DNA from: UBA1181 sp963648205
Lineage (GTDB): Bacteria; Bacteroidota; Bacteroidia; Bacteroidales; Paludibacteraceae
Reading direction: 5' to 3'
Length of the DNA: 64,000 nt
Assembly (NCBI GenBank): GCA_963648205.1
Contig: CAVJCT010000068.1
Location: 1 to 64,000 of the forward strand
Shown: positions 46,226 to 54,397 of the stretch, one piece after another
How the letters are laid out: every line of letters starts with the position of its first letter
Numbering within the stretch: position 1 is the stretch's first letter
Program-made: the position numbers and the translations under genes
The notes under the pieces: generated by a model
Told to the model about the DNA's origin: nothing
Databases searched by the model: none
The model's input: only the letters and a program-made list of their open reading frames with translations

Positions 46226-48712
46226 CTATTTCAGCAATCCTCCCGCATTAGCAGCCTCGTCGTTTGGCATCAATTCGATGAGTGCGCAAACGATTGGGTG
46301 CAGTCGTTCAACTGATGGTTGATTTTGCATCTCCTCCAAGCCTCTGTTGATGAGTTGGCGAGCGCGCGTGGCATCCTTCCAACGAACTGTATTGAAACGC
46401 TTGTTGTAATTATCAATGAATCCCATACATTGGTAAACCAAGGTGAGTTTAACAAATTGACCTTGAACCTGTTCCAACACTTCACGAGCGACAGAAACAT
46501 TTTTAGACCGAATAGCACGATCTACTTGTCCACGAAGATGCTCTACAATCTGAGCAGATTCGGCATTTCCCAAATCATTTTGCACCTTCTCTAAGCGATC
46601 AAACTCATCACGAAGTTCTGCTTCAGTGCGTTGCCACTCAGTGCTTGAATCAAGTCGCTCTATTTTACGAAGCAACTCGCGCAAATGGCTCAACACCTCC
46701 TTTTTCTCGGATGTATTTTCGTTGTCAGCCTTTATTGCCTCAAAATCAGACTGTAAATCTGAAGTATCAATGTCAGTGGAAGAAAGTTGGTCAATTCCCA
46801 TTTTCGCCTCACGTATACCCTTCTGAATCTCTGCATTGGTCTCTTCCATTGTATGTTTTCTACTGGTGTCCAAGTCCTTCTCCACCGTTGTGTCGGTAGC
46901 AAGAAAATGCACCTCCAAACGCATCTGTTCGGAAGAGTCCACTTTGAGCGTTACATCTACTGGGGTATTCTCCGTAATCAATGCATCAACATCATCTCCT
47001 GTAATCTCAACATCAGCGACATGCTCGTAAAGAGAAGCCGACTTTCCTTCCGCCTCAGAGAAATCATCCACTTGATAGATTGGAACAATCAACTTATCGC
47101 TTGAAACACCAGGCCGAAGTTGGGTTGTGGTATGCAAATCGTTTACTACACCAGTCGCAGGCAATGGTTTGTTTTTCTCCAAACCTTTCGCCATACGGAA
47201 CACTTCACGTTTCTTTATCACGTTCCATATTGCAATACCTATATTATATGGCAACGGAGCAGCCCCCACCACGGAACCCTGGATAATTGTAATCTCCGCA
47301 GGGAAACAAGGAAGTGCATTTCCTTTGTTGTCATAGCACAAGACACTGAAAGAGTTTGCTCTTCCCTCTTGCAGATTGAGATCAACCACATCACCTTGCT
47401 GATTGATTTCAATCTTACCGCTCGACCAACCATTTCTCGAGAACTCCACAAGAACAGACTTGTATGTTGAATCGGAAGCAAGGCTAACTGGCACTGGCAC
47501 AGAGGTCTCAACCGTTGTTGAATCGTATGAAATATCCAATTTTACCGTACCCACCTGAATATCTTCATCCGAAACCTCCGCTTCCATTGTCGACGCATAA
47601 AGTGCCGCACCAGTGGCTACTGCCGTCATCGGGTCAATGCAGGTATCCACATTAGGGGTAACTTGTTCTTTCAACATTTGACGAATCAGCGGACTATGAG
47701 TTGGTCCACCGACAAGTATCAACTTACTGATTTGCGAACCGTTAAGATTGTTGCGTTGCACCAAATTTTTGCAAATATCCACGGCTTTTTGGAAGTATGG
47801 ACGCATCACATCAAACACTTCAGCCTGCGTGAGCGTCAAATCCAACTCGATTTCCTCTCCGTCTTCATCTTCACCCAAATCACCTAAGTTGGAAACAATA
47901 TCCTCATGATCCTTGAAAGAAAGTTGATTCTTCGCATCCTCAGCATACGTCTTCATAGCATCGCGAAGCACCTCTTTCTTTTCCGAATTAGAAAGATAAC
48001 CCTCTACCTCATAGTTTTTTTGAAGATATGGTATCAAGATATTGTCAACGATAGCATAATCAAGATTTTTACCACCCAAGTAGTTATCACCCTCAGTGTC
48101 AAACACTTTCATAATACCATCCTCGACCTTAAGCAAGGCTGCATCGAATGTTCCACCACCAAAGTCGAATACCATCCAAATACCATTTTTCTCTTCTGAA
48201 GTCAGTCCGTAAGCCATAGCCGCTGCAATAGGCTCTTGCAACAACTCGCAACGTTTGAAGCCTGCCATCTCAGCCGCTTGTATTGTCGCTGTTTTCTGAT
48301 TAACGGTGAATTTCGCAGGCACAGTAATGACCACCGAACTGAAGGCTTCATCCGTAACAAACGACTTCAAAGTCTTCAACACCTCAGCAGAGAGTTCTTC
48401 CGAAGAAAAATCCTTATTGAGGTTAGCACAAGAATACTTTGTGTCGGTCGCCATTGTGCGTTTAAACTCAATGTAGGTGTTCGAGGTGTCTTTTTGCCAA
48501 GACTTTGTAGCCCGACGTTTATCAGACTTCATCGTATTATAAGCACCATCGCCCACCTTGAAAGAACCCTTTTTGTTCACCGAAACACAAGAAGGCATGG
48601 TATCTTTCAACACATCCGTCTTGATTACGACTGGTTCACCCTTTTCCATACGACAGATCGCTGAGTTGGTTGTACCCAAGTCGATGCCGTAGTCAATTTT
48701 GTTTCTTACCAT
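46226..48712 (-). CDS. Hsp70 family protein (DnaK-like)
   Basis: An 828-residue Hsp70, longer than DnaK (about 640). The ATPase domain has the phosphate-1 motif DYGIDLGTTNSA (6 onward), a phosphate-2 motif DFGGGTFDAALL and the adenosine segment ILVGGPTHSPLIRQML. A beta-rich substrate-binding-like region follows (about 390-610), then helical segments with coiled-coil character to the end. It lacks the DnaK C-terminal lid sequence, so it is a divergent paralogue. It sits between the GrpE-like gene and the pseudokinase-AAA gene with gaps of 12 and 1 bases. Confidence 0.9.
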   Translation of the reverse strand: MVRNKIDYGIDLGTTNSAICRMEKGEPVVIKTDVLKDTMPSCVSVNKKGSFKVGDGAYNTMKSDKRRATKSWQKDTSNTYIEFKRTMATDTKYSCANLNKDFSSEELSAEVLKTLKSFVTDEAFSSVVITVPAKFTVNQKTATIQAAEMAGFKRCELLQEPIAAAMAYGLTSEEKNGIWMVFDFGGGTFDAALLKVEDGIMKVFDTEGDNYLGGKNLDYAIVDNILIPYLQKNYEVEGYLSNSEKKEVLRDAMKTYAEDAKNQLSFKDHEDIVSNLGDLGEDEDGEEIELDLTLTQAEVFDVMRPYFQKAVDICKNLVQRNNLNGSQISKLILVGGPTHSPLIRQMLKEQVTPNVDTCIDPMTAVATGAALYASTMEAEVSDEDIQVGTVKLDISYDSTTVETSVPVPVSLASDSTYKSVLVEFSRNGWSSGKIEINQQGDVVDLNLQEGRANSFSVLCYDNKGNALPCFPAEITIIQGSVVGAAPLPYNIGIAIWNVIKKREVFRMAKGLEKNKPLPATGVVNDLHTTTQLRPGVSSDKLIVPIYQVDDFSEAEGKSASLYEHVADVEITGDDVDALITENTPVDVTLKVDSSEQMRLEVHFLATDTTVEKDLDTSRKHTMEETNAEIQKGIREAKMGIDQLSSTDIDTSDLQSDFEAIKADNENTSEKKEVLSHLRELLRKIERLDSSTEWQRTEAELRDEFDRLEKVQNDLGNAESAQIVEHLRGQVDRAIRSKNVSVAREVLEQVQGQFVKLTLVYQCMGFIDNYNKRFNTVRWKDATRARQLINRGLEEMQNQPSVERLHPIVCALIELMPNDEAANAGGLLK

Positions 48713-48724
48713 ATTATTGAATTG

Positions 48725-49642
48725 TTAAATATTCTGACTAACAGTGATTTGAGCGGCTTGAATCATTTTGCCGTTGTAGTTAATCTGAGGTTTTGTGATT
48801 CCCGTAATAACTTGTGCGCCCTCAGCCAAAGACTCATCAGCAACGAAGTTGGCAATCACTTTCATTCCCTCGTTGTAAGGTTTTCCGAGCATATCCACAA
48901 TCTCATAGCCATTTGCCTTGAAATTGTCTTTGATACGTTCGACAGCCTTCGCCAACTGCTTATAGCCCTTGATAGAACTATCCATACGAGACATATTCAT
49001 CTCGATACGCACAATTTCATCTGCCACTTTCAACGTAAGCGAATGGTCTGGTTCGTCATTGGTAACCACCTGAGGCACAACTGCCATTTGCTTATCAAAC
49101 AATTCGAGCAATTTGTCATCCAACTTCACAGACTCCTCTTGCATTTTCACTTGTGCAGACTGCAATGCTTCTTGTGCCTTTCGCACATCATCAATGGAAC
49201 TATTGCCAGACTTGATACGTTTCACCAAATAGTAGGCAATACCAGCAAGCAACAACACAAGCACAATAGCAAGAACTACACCCCATACCGTGCGACTTTG
49301 CAGCGCATCTTGGTTAGCACGCACATTTACATTTGTCTCACCAATCAAGCCCTCAACATTTTCACGATCAGCGGTTTGCTTATCAATCAACTGATTACAA
49401 ACACTTTGCAGACTGTCAATTTTCGCACGTTGAACCTCGTTCTCTTGCGAAAGCATCTGAATGGTTCGACCATCTTCTTTCTGTTTGCGAGAAAGTTGAG
49501 AGATAGAACTCTCTAAACGAGATTGTTGCAATTGAACAGATTCACATTTTTGATAAACAGACGCTATCGAATCACCTGACGATGTTGCCAGTGCAGAAAC
49601 ACCGCAAAAAGACAACGATAAAAGAATTAGTATTTTTCTCAT
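48725..49642 (-). CDS. Membrane-anchored protein with GrpE-like cytosolic domain
   Basis: A 305-residue single-pass protein. A signal-like N-terminus (about 1-20) and a heptad-rich coiled coil (about 25-110) precede one transmembrane helix (118-140), so the C-terminus should be cytosolic. Residues about 225-305 align by eye with the end of E. coli GrpE: KPYNEGM with VPLDPNV, AEGAQVI with APGNVLG, and NYNGKMIQAAQITVS with TLNGRTIRAAMVTVA. GrpE exchanges nucleotide on Hsp70, and the Hsp70 gene is immediately downstream, 12 bases away. The GrpE similarity is my own alignment; the nucleotide-exchange role is inferred. Confidence 0.65.
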   Translation of the reverse strand: MRKILILLSLSFCGVSALATSSGDSIASVYQKCESVQLQQSRLESSISQLSRKQKEDGRTIQMLSQENEVQRAKIDSLQSVCNQLIDKQTADRENVEGLIGETNVNVRANQDALQSRTVWGVVLAIVLVLLLAGIAYYLVKRIKSGNSSIDDVRKAQEALQSAQVKMQEESVKLDDKLLELFDKQMAVVPQVVTNDEPDHSLTLKVADEIVRIEMNMSRMDSSIKGYKQLAKAVERIKDNFKANGYEIVDMLGKPYNEGMKVIANFVADESLAEGAQVITGITKPQINYNGKMIQAAQITVSQNI

Positions 49643-49644
49643 TT

Positions 49645-51783
49645 TTAATTATTCTTAGAAAAACAATGTATTATGAACTTACAAAATCTAAAACCACACC
49701 AAACTATTCCCTTTGTAATCTTATACAATAAAAAGGAAACAATCACAATTGGACCGATAATCAGAATCAAGCAACCATTTAATTCAGATATTTTATCAAA
49801 AATATCCTCATCATCCTTCTTTGCAACAAACCATACGACTCCTCCCAAAACAGCAATTATTAAAAAAGAGATAAAGGCGTTAGTGTCATCACTACACTCA
49901 CTCGCCACACCGATAGCCAACATAATAAACAGAACATGAACTATAAACGCAGAAATTAGGCGAATAAGTTTCTTTTCCTGTAAGCTGCTCAATGTCTTCG
50001 ACACTTCTTCCTTGTATTTACCATTAGGATACTCAGAAAGATACTCTTTACATGCATTGATACCTTTTTCAAGTGCTAACTTTTCATCAACACAAATGTT
50101 AAACTTGGCTTCTTCTTTCTTCTTCTCCTCTTCTTTTTTAAGCTTAGCTATCTTAACGTTCGCTTGTGCCACATACTCGCTTTGTGGATATTCTACTATG
50201 AAACTAAACAACGCACTGATAGTTGTAGCATTTTCGTATGAAAGTTTTTCTACGTTATTTCTTGCTTCATCCTTATGTTTTCCTTTCGGAAATTTTTTAA
50301 GATACGCCTTATAAGACGCTATATTCTTACAAGAGGAATACACCTCATCGTCCGTTCTTAATTCAACATCTTCCACATTCAATCCATTACACCAACCACA
50401 ACCATACGTATATCTTGCTGACTTAGACGAGGGTTCAAAACCCTTACAATTTTCAATGATACTATGCAAAGCATCACGACTTTGCTTGTATCGTCCTTCT
50501 TTGAATGTTGGTTCTAAATCAAACTTATCCATGTACAGTTGCGTACGCCAAGCCGAAATAAGTGTTGACTTTATATTTTCAAAGTTAAATGCATTTTTTT
50601 GAGCCTCATTCACCTCTGCAATAACATTGCTAAGGGCATTATTTACAACCAACGTCGACATTTTCAGATAATATGGATGCACCCGACCCAATTTTTCTTT
50701 TATGGAAACAATGTAAGGTGCGCAATCCTTTATCAACTGTATTGAATGTTCTATCAAATCTGGTTTTAATGTAAATTTCAAAAGAAGCAACTGTATTGCC
50801 TTATCCTCTTCCATCACTTCTTCTGGTGGCAACTTCTCAATTATCTCCTTCAGTATCTTGCAGTTCTCCTCACATCGTCCTTTCGCTAAACGAGTAGCAA
50901 CAACGCTATTAGCATACTCTTGCAAAACGGCAGATTTCCGTGCCACCATTGGATTTTTCGCACCATTATAATAGTCAATACCACACTGTAAAATCTCCAA
51001 TCCGAGTTTGTCGGCAATGGTTTGATACTGCATATCTTGTTTGGACAACAGTTTGCCTAATTGAACCAACACAGATTTTGTGCCGTTCATCAGTTTTATA
51101 CCCGCCTCATAACGCTCTTCAAAACCTTTGCCTTTTGTCTTTTTCGACTCCTCAATGGCTTGCTGTATGCTATCAAGCAACGGCTGAACAGCTTTATTGC
51201 CAAGGTGCTTCTTCCACGATTCATTCGAAATAAGCGGTAACAACTTCGCGACACCAACTTCATCACTCAGTGTGTCCAAAAATAGAAAAGCGAGTTCGTC
51301 ATTTCCAAGTCCGACGTTGCTGTCGACAAGCGATTTGAACTCCTCAAAATACACCTCATTGTCATACAAGTCCTCTGCCAGCGAGAGTGCCAAGGCATAA
51401 TCCGAATTCAGCAGCGCACACACGATTTGGTTCTGCAACGAACTGGCACACTCTTTCTTCTGCCAGATTTCCACGGCTTTTGCCATATTGCCACTGGTCA
51501 GGTTGTTGAAGGCTACATCGTCTATCGGTGTTGCTTTCACAAACCAAAACTGCGCATAAAAAAGTTGATCTTTAGGCAACGTGAGTTTAGCATCTGCCTC
51601 TGCCACAGTTGTGTCAGTTCGTTCCACCTCACCTAATAAATCCTCCAAATCCAAAGGAAAAGTAACTTGCTTCCCCACCTTCAGGAAAGCCTTCATCCTA
51701 CTGAGATTCGCCAATCGTTCCTTTACAGACGAGTTGGCATACACTCCTAATAGTCGATACGGGTTGTTTTTTAAAACATCCAT
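49645..51783 (-). CDS. J-domain-like membrane protein with TPR-like repeats
   Basis: A 712-residue protein, first of the operon. Its N-terminus (1-81) has a J-domain outline: NPYRLLGV (7-14) like helix I, a basic helix II (KERLANLSRMKAFLKVG) and helix III ending in QLFYAQFWF. The HPD tripeptide that stimulates Hsp70 is absent; FPLD (42-45) occupies that position. A long helical middle follows, then three repeats of the form YLxxFPxGKxxxEAxxxVxxL (YLKKFPKGKHKDEA; FIVEYPQSEYVAQA; YLSEYPNGKYKEEV). The last 100 residues hold three or four membrane segments. The gap to the GrpE-like gene is 2 bases. Confidence 0.65.
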   Translation of the reverse strand: MDVLKNNPYRLLGVYANSSVKERLANLSRMKAFLKVGKQVTFPLDLEDLLGEVERTDTTVAEADAKLTLPKDQLFYAQFWFVKATPIDDVAFNNLTSGNMAKAVEIWQKKECASSLQNQIVCALLNSDYALALSLAEDLYDNEVYFEEFKSLVDSNVGLGNDELAFLFLDTLSDEVGVAKLLPLISNESWKKHLGNKAVQPLLDSIQQAIEESKKTKGKGFEERYEAGIKLMNGTKSVLVQLGKLLSKQDMQYQTIADKLGLEILQCGIDYYNGAKNPMVARKSAVLQEYANSVVATRLAKGRCEENCKILKEIIEKLPPEEVMEEDKAIQLLLLKFTLKPDLIEHSIQLIKDCAPYIVSIKEKLGRVHPYYLKMSTLVVNNALSNVIAEVNEAQKNAFNFENIKSTLISAWRTQLYMDKFDLEPTFKEGRYKQSRDALHSIIENCKGFEPSSKSARYTYGCGWCNGLNVEDVELRTDDEVYSSCKNIASYKAYLKKFPKGKHKDEARNNVEKLSYENATTISALFSFIVEYPQSEYVAQANVKIAKLKKEEEKKKEEAKFNICVDEKLALEKGINACKEYLSEYPNGKYKEEVSKTLSSLQEKKLIRLISAFIVHVLFIMLAIGVASECSDDTNAFISFLIIAVLGGVVWFVAKKDDEDIFDKISELNGCLILIIGPIVIVSFLLYKITKGIVWCGFRFCKFIIHCFSKNN

Positions 51784-51843
51784 GCAACAAACTCATAATC
51801 GCATCGGCTCCCTAATGTCATTGTAATCTAACCATCAATAAAT

Positions 51844-51881
51844 AAAAAAAGCGTGGAGCCAGTTCCGTCACCCGTTCCACG
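51844..51881 (-). terminator. Terminator at the 3' end of the structured leader RNA
   Basis: CGTGGA and TCCACG (complement 51876-51881 and 51852-51857) close a hairpin followed by seven U residues (complement 51844-51850). The downstream arm can instead pair with GCGTGGGGC upstream (complement 51932-51940), so two exclusive folds share this strand. Confidence 0.7.
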
Positions 51882-51992
51882 ATTCATAGGCCTTCGCATT
51901 GCCCCTCTTGTCGAAACGAGCAACATCGAAAGCCCCACGCAGATGCTTGTATATATAACAACACACAAAAGGTGTGGCGTTTTTAAACACCA

Positions 51993-52000
51993 CAAACATA
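51993..52000 (-). promoter_or_regulatory. Internal -7 box in the structured RNA region
   Basis: TATGTTTG on the minus strand fits TAnnTTTG; no good -33 element is visible. It would make a shorter RNA of about 150 nt ending at the same terminator. Confidence 0.4.
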
Positions 52001-52176
52001 GTGAATTGCATACAATACACCCTCATAGGGCGTTCTGTTGCTTTGTTTTTGACAAGAGTTTTTTGAGTTTGCGAAGTTCATGAACCGTCAAAACCAAAGC
52101 GTACAAAAACGCCTTTTTTCATTATGTCCGCTCACTCTCCTTTGGCCTACACTGACCAAAGGACGAATAAGCGTAG

Positions 52177-52184
52177 CAAAGATA
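52177..52184 (-). promoter_or_regulatory. -7 box for the structured RNA
   Basis: TATCTTTG followed by C, the common Bacteroidota -7 form, on the minus strand. The -33 element is unclear: the nearest TTG is about 29 bases away. Confidence 0.45.
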
Positions 52185-52299
52185 GTGATTTTTTCATACG
52201 ATAGCCCCCTTTGCAAGGTAAAACTGCAACTTTATTGTCTTCTCCATACTATGCAAACAAAATTCCTTTCTTTCAAGTCTTCAATAATTCTTCTTTTTC

Positions 52300-52337
52300 A
52301 TCTGAAATTTTTGGCAAAAGTGTCAAAAATTTCAGAT
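52300..52337. repeat. Perfect 14-bp inverted repeat between ribH and the structured RNA
   Basis: ATCTGAAATTTTTG (52300-52313) and CAAAAATTTCAGAT (52324-52337) are exact complements with a 10-base loop. Neither strand has a U tract after it, so it is an operator or structural element more than a terminator. Confidence 0.85.
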
Positions 52338-52361
52338 AGCAATTTCTACATTCATTGCCCC

Positions 52362-52396
52362 AAAAACAAAAAGAGCGAAACCTTTCGATTTCGCTC
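52362..52396 (-). terminator. Intrinsic terminator after ribH
   Basis: On the minus strand GAGCGAAA pairs with TTTCGCTC (complement 52389-52396 and 52373-52380) followed by TTTTTGTTTTT. It ends the ribH message before the structured RNA region. Confidence 0.85.
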
Positions 52397-52418
52397 CTCC
52401 GATTCTATCTAAGAAAAA

Positions 52419-52925
52419 TTAATCTTCGTCTTCTACCATATCATCCACTTGTCTGTGGAAATCTGCCATTTTGATGGCGGTTACTGCGGCTTCTGTGCCT
52501 TTATTGCCCAGAACACCACCAGCACGATCTTCGGCTTGCTTCATGTCGTCAGTCGTCAAAAGACCGAAAATCACGGGAATATCACCTTCAGCATTCAATT
52601 TTGACAAACCATTGGTTACACCCTCACAGACATAGTCGAAATGCGGAGTTCCTCCTCTGACAACACAGCCTAAGGCAATGATTGCATTCAAGTCTTCAAT
52701 CTCCATCAACTTCGAGCAAGCATTCACCAACTCGAAACTGCCTGGCACATGAAAAACAAGAATATTGTCCTCCTCAGCTCCGTGTTTCACCAACGTGTCA
52801 TACGCACCTTTCAACATGCTGTGCGTAATCTTATCATTCCAATCAGAAACAACTATACCAAATGCCATATCCTTGGCATTTGGTACAGAGTTTATGTCAT
52901 ACTTCGATAAATCGACTGTTGCCAT
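52419..52925 (-). CDS. ribH: 6,7-dimethyl-8-ribityllumazine synthase
   Basis: A 168-residue enzyme of riboflavin synthesis that condenses the ribityl pyrimidine with a four-carbon phosphate. Conserved parts visible are GIVVSDWNDKITHSMLKGA at the substrate site, VPGSFELVNACSKLM, ALGCVVRGGTPHFDYVCEGV with the catalytic His, and VIFGLLTTDDMKQA. It lies 35 bases after the TPR membrane protein gene on the same strand. Confidence 0.95.
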   Translation of the reverse strand: MATVDLSKYDINSVPNAKDMAFGIVVSDWNDKITHSMLKGAYDTLVKHGAEEDNILVFHVPGSFELVNACSKLMEIEDLNAIIALGCVVRGGTPHFDYVCEGVTNGLSKLNAEGDIPVIFGLLTTDDMKQAEDRAGGVLGNKGTEAAVTAIKMADFHRQVDDMVEDED

Positions 52926-52960
52926 AAATCAAAAATTATATTTTTTGAAGTATCTTCAAA

Positions 52961-53638
52961 TTACTTTGAGATGTACTCGATGAACTTCTTCACCTCACCC
53001 ATCTCTGAGAAATTAGGATATTTCTTCTCAATGTTCTTCAAGATATCCAATGCTTTATCATTCTGATTTAAAGAAAGATACAACATTGCTTCTCTCTTTC
53101 CGTAGAAAGGTGCAATCATCTCGTTTCCGTTCTTGATTGCCTTCTCGTAGTAAGAAATTGCTTTGTCTGTATTGTTCATATCCCAGTAAGCATCTGCGAT
53201 TGCTCCGTAGATGGCTGGTTGAACAGTCTTATCGTCAGCACTGAACTTGCCCAAATACTCGATTGCACTCTCGTTGTCACCCAACTGTTTGTAGCACAAA
53301 CCTGCGTATGCTTTTGCAAGATTTCCAGCATCTGTCGAACCATATTCGTCAATGATATCCAAAAATCCCATGATCTCTGCATTTCCATCCAACGCTAATT
53401 GGAATGAATCCATTGCAAAAATCTGCTCTGCTGCGAAGATGCTCTCCTTAGACTCTTCGTTGCGAGGCTCTAAATAAAAACTCTTGAAACAGATGATTCC
53501 GACTACCACCGCAGCAATGACTGCTAATCCAATGAAAATCTTGCTCTGGTGTGTCTCAATGAATGCTTCTCCTTTGTTCAACGCAACATCCATGTCTTCA
53601 AACACGGTCTGAGTCTCCTCTTGTTGTTTCTTTGCCAT
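52961..53638 (-). CDS. TPR-containing membrane protein
   Basis: A 225-residue protein with one N-terminal transmembrane helix (about 34-53, IFIGLAVIAAVVVGIICFKS) and a C-terminal TPR domain of about four repeats (YAGLCYKQLGDNESAIEYL; IADAYWDMNNTDKAISYYEK; REAMLYLSLNQNDKALDIL). The layout resembles YfgM-type proteins, which assist folding at the membrane or periplasm. Cotranscription with ribH is likely. Confidence 0.85.
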   Translation of the reverse strand: MAKKQQEETQTVFEDMDVALNKGEAFIETHQSKIFIGLAVIAAVVVGIICFKSFYLEPRNEESKESIFAAEQIFAMDSFQLALDGNAEIMGFLDIIDEYGSTDAGNLAKAYAGLCYKQLGDNESAIEYLGKFSADDKTVQPAIYGAIADAYWDMNNTDKAISYYEKAIKNGNEMIAPFYGKREAMLYLSLNQNDKALDILKNIEKKYPNFSEMGEVKKFIEYISK

Positions 53639-53773
53639 TTTATTTTTTATTTATTTTTTTATTTTCTTTATCTCTGCTCATTAATCCTAATATAGGAAAC
53701 GCAAAAATAATGGTTAAATTTGAACTTTAGACTCTTTTTGCAAAAAAATCAGTCTCTTCTACCTAAATTCCCT

Positions 53774-54361
53774 TCAATCAGCGTATACTTCTGCGTTCGA
53801 CGGCATCATCTTCCAGACTTGCTGAGGAAGGAAAAATCGTAAATCTCTCCCCTCTCGCTTCGCTTTTCGTATCACTGTCGACGACACTTCGACCATTGGC
53901 GCGTCTTGCAAAATTCTTACCCGACCGCCAAAAGTTGGTGCATCTTGCAAGTCGTAATTTGGGCGTGGATAAACCCAAACCTCACACATCTCGACAATCG
54001 CATCCACATTTTTCCACTTTGAAAAATTCTGAAGATTGTCTCCTCCCATAATCAAAGCGAACTGTGTATCAGGCTCTTGCCTTCTCAACTCCGTCAGCGT
54101 ATCAATGGTGTAGGAAGGTTTCGGCAGACTAAATTCCACGTCCGATGCAGTGAATTTTGGATAGTCGCCTATCGCTGTCTTCACCATCTGCAAACGCAAA
54201 TCGTCGGGCAATAGATGCCTATCCTGTTTGAAAGGATTTTGCGGCGACACGATAAAACGAACCTCATCCACATCACAATATTCTGCAATATAATTGGCTA
54301 AAATTAAATGCCCATTGTGAATTGGATTGAACGATCCGAAAAAAAGTGCCACCTTTTTCAT
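53774..54361 (-). CDS. nadD: Nicotinate-nucleotide adenylyltransferase
   Basis: An NAD-synthesis enzyme transferring AMP from ATP to nicotinate mononucleotide. I chose the start MKKVALFFGSFNPIHNGHL at 54361, because it places the nucleotide-binding GSFNPxHxGH at the N-terminus as in all NadD; an in-frame Met at 54385 is possible. The ISSTxxR-like motif appears as VSSTVIRKAKREGRDLRFF. It follows gmk on the same strand. Confidence 0.94.
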   Translation of the reverse strand: MKKVALFFGSFNPIHNGHLILANYIAEYCDVDEVRFIVSPQNPFKQDRHLLPDDLRLQMVKTAIGDYPKFTASDVEFSLPKPSYTIDTLTELRRQEPDTQFALIMGGDNLQNFSKWKNVDAIVEMCEVWVYPRPNYDLQDAPTFGGRVRILQDAPMVEVSSTVIRKAKREGRDLRFFLPQQVWKMMPSNAEVYAD

Positions 54362-54397
54362 ATCAATATCTAATTGAAAAATCATTCATTTATAGAA

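Larger units (their letters stand above)
51844..52176 (-). ncRNA. Long structured RNA of unknown class, upstream of the Hsp70 operon
   Basis: A 636-base gap between ribH and the operon holds no convincing gene. From a -7 box (TATCTTTG, complement 52177-52184) an RNA of about 330 nt would run to the terminator at 51844. Visible pairings, in plus coordinates, are 52140-52147/52154-52161 (8 pairs), 52108-52113/52029-52034 (6 pairs) enclosing 52087-52100/52040-52053 (13 of 14), 51974-51982/51985-51993 (9 pairs), and 51851-51859/51932-51940 (9 pairs). I see no tmRNA, SRP, RNase P or 6S signature. Only about 60 bases lie between terminator and the first operon gene, and they hold no clear promoter, so it may be a leader controlling the operon. 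Confidence 0.55.

Noticed and set aside
48722..49516. Long plus-strand frame antisense to the GrpE-like gene
   Set aside because: The minus-strand protein has signal, coiled coil and transmembrane features; the plus frame has none.
51844..52184. tmRNA, SRP RNA, RNase P RNA or 6S RNA
   Set aside because: No tRNA-like end or CCA, no GGAAG tetraloop domain, no RNase P conserved regions, and the shape is not a single long 6S hairpin.
52300..52337. Terminator
   Set aside because: The perfect palindrome is not followed by a U tract on either strand.
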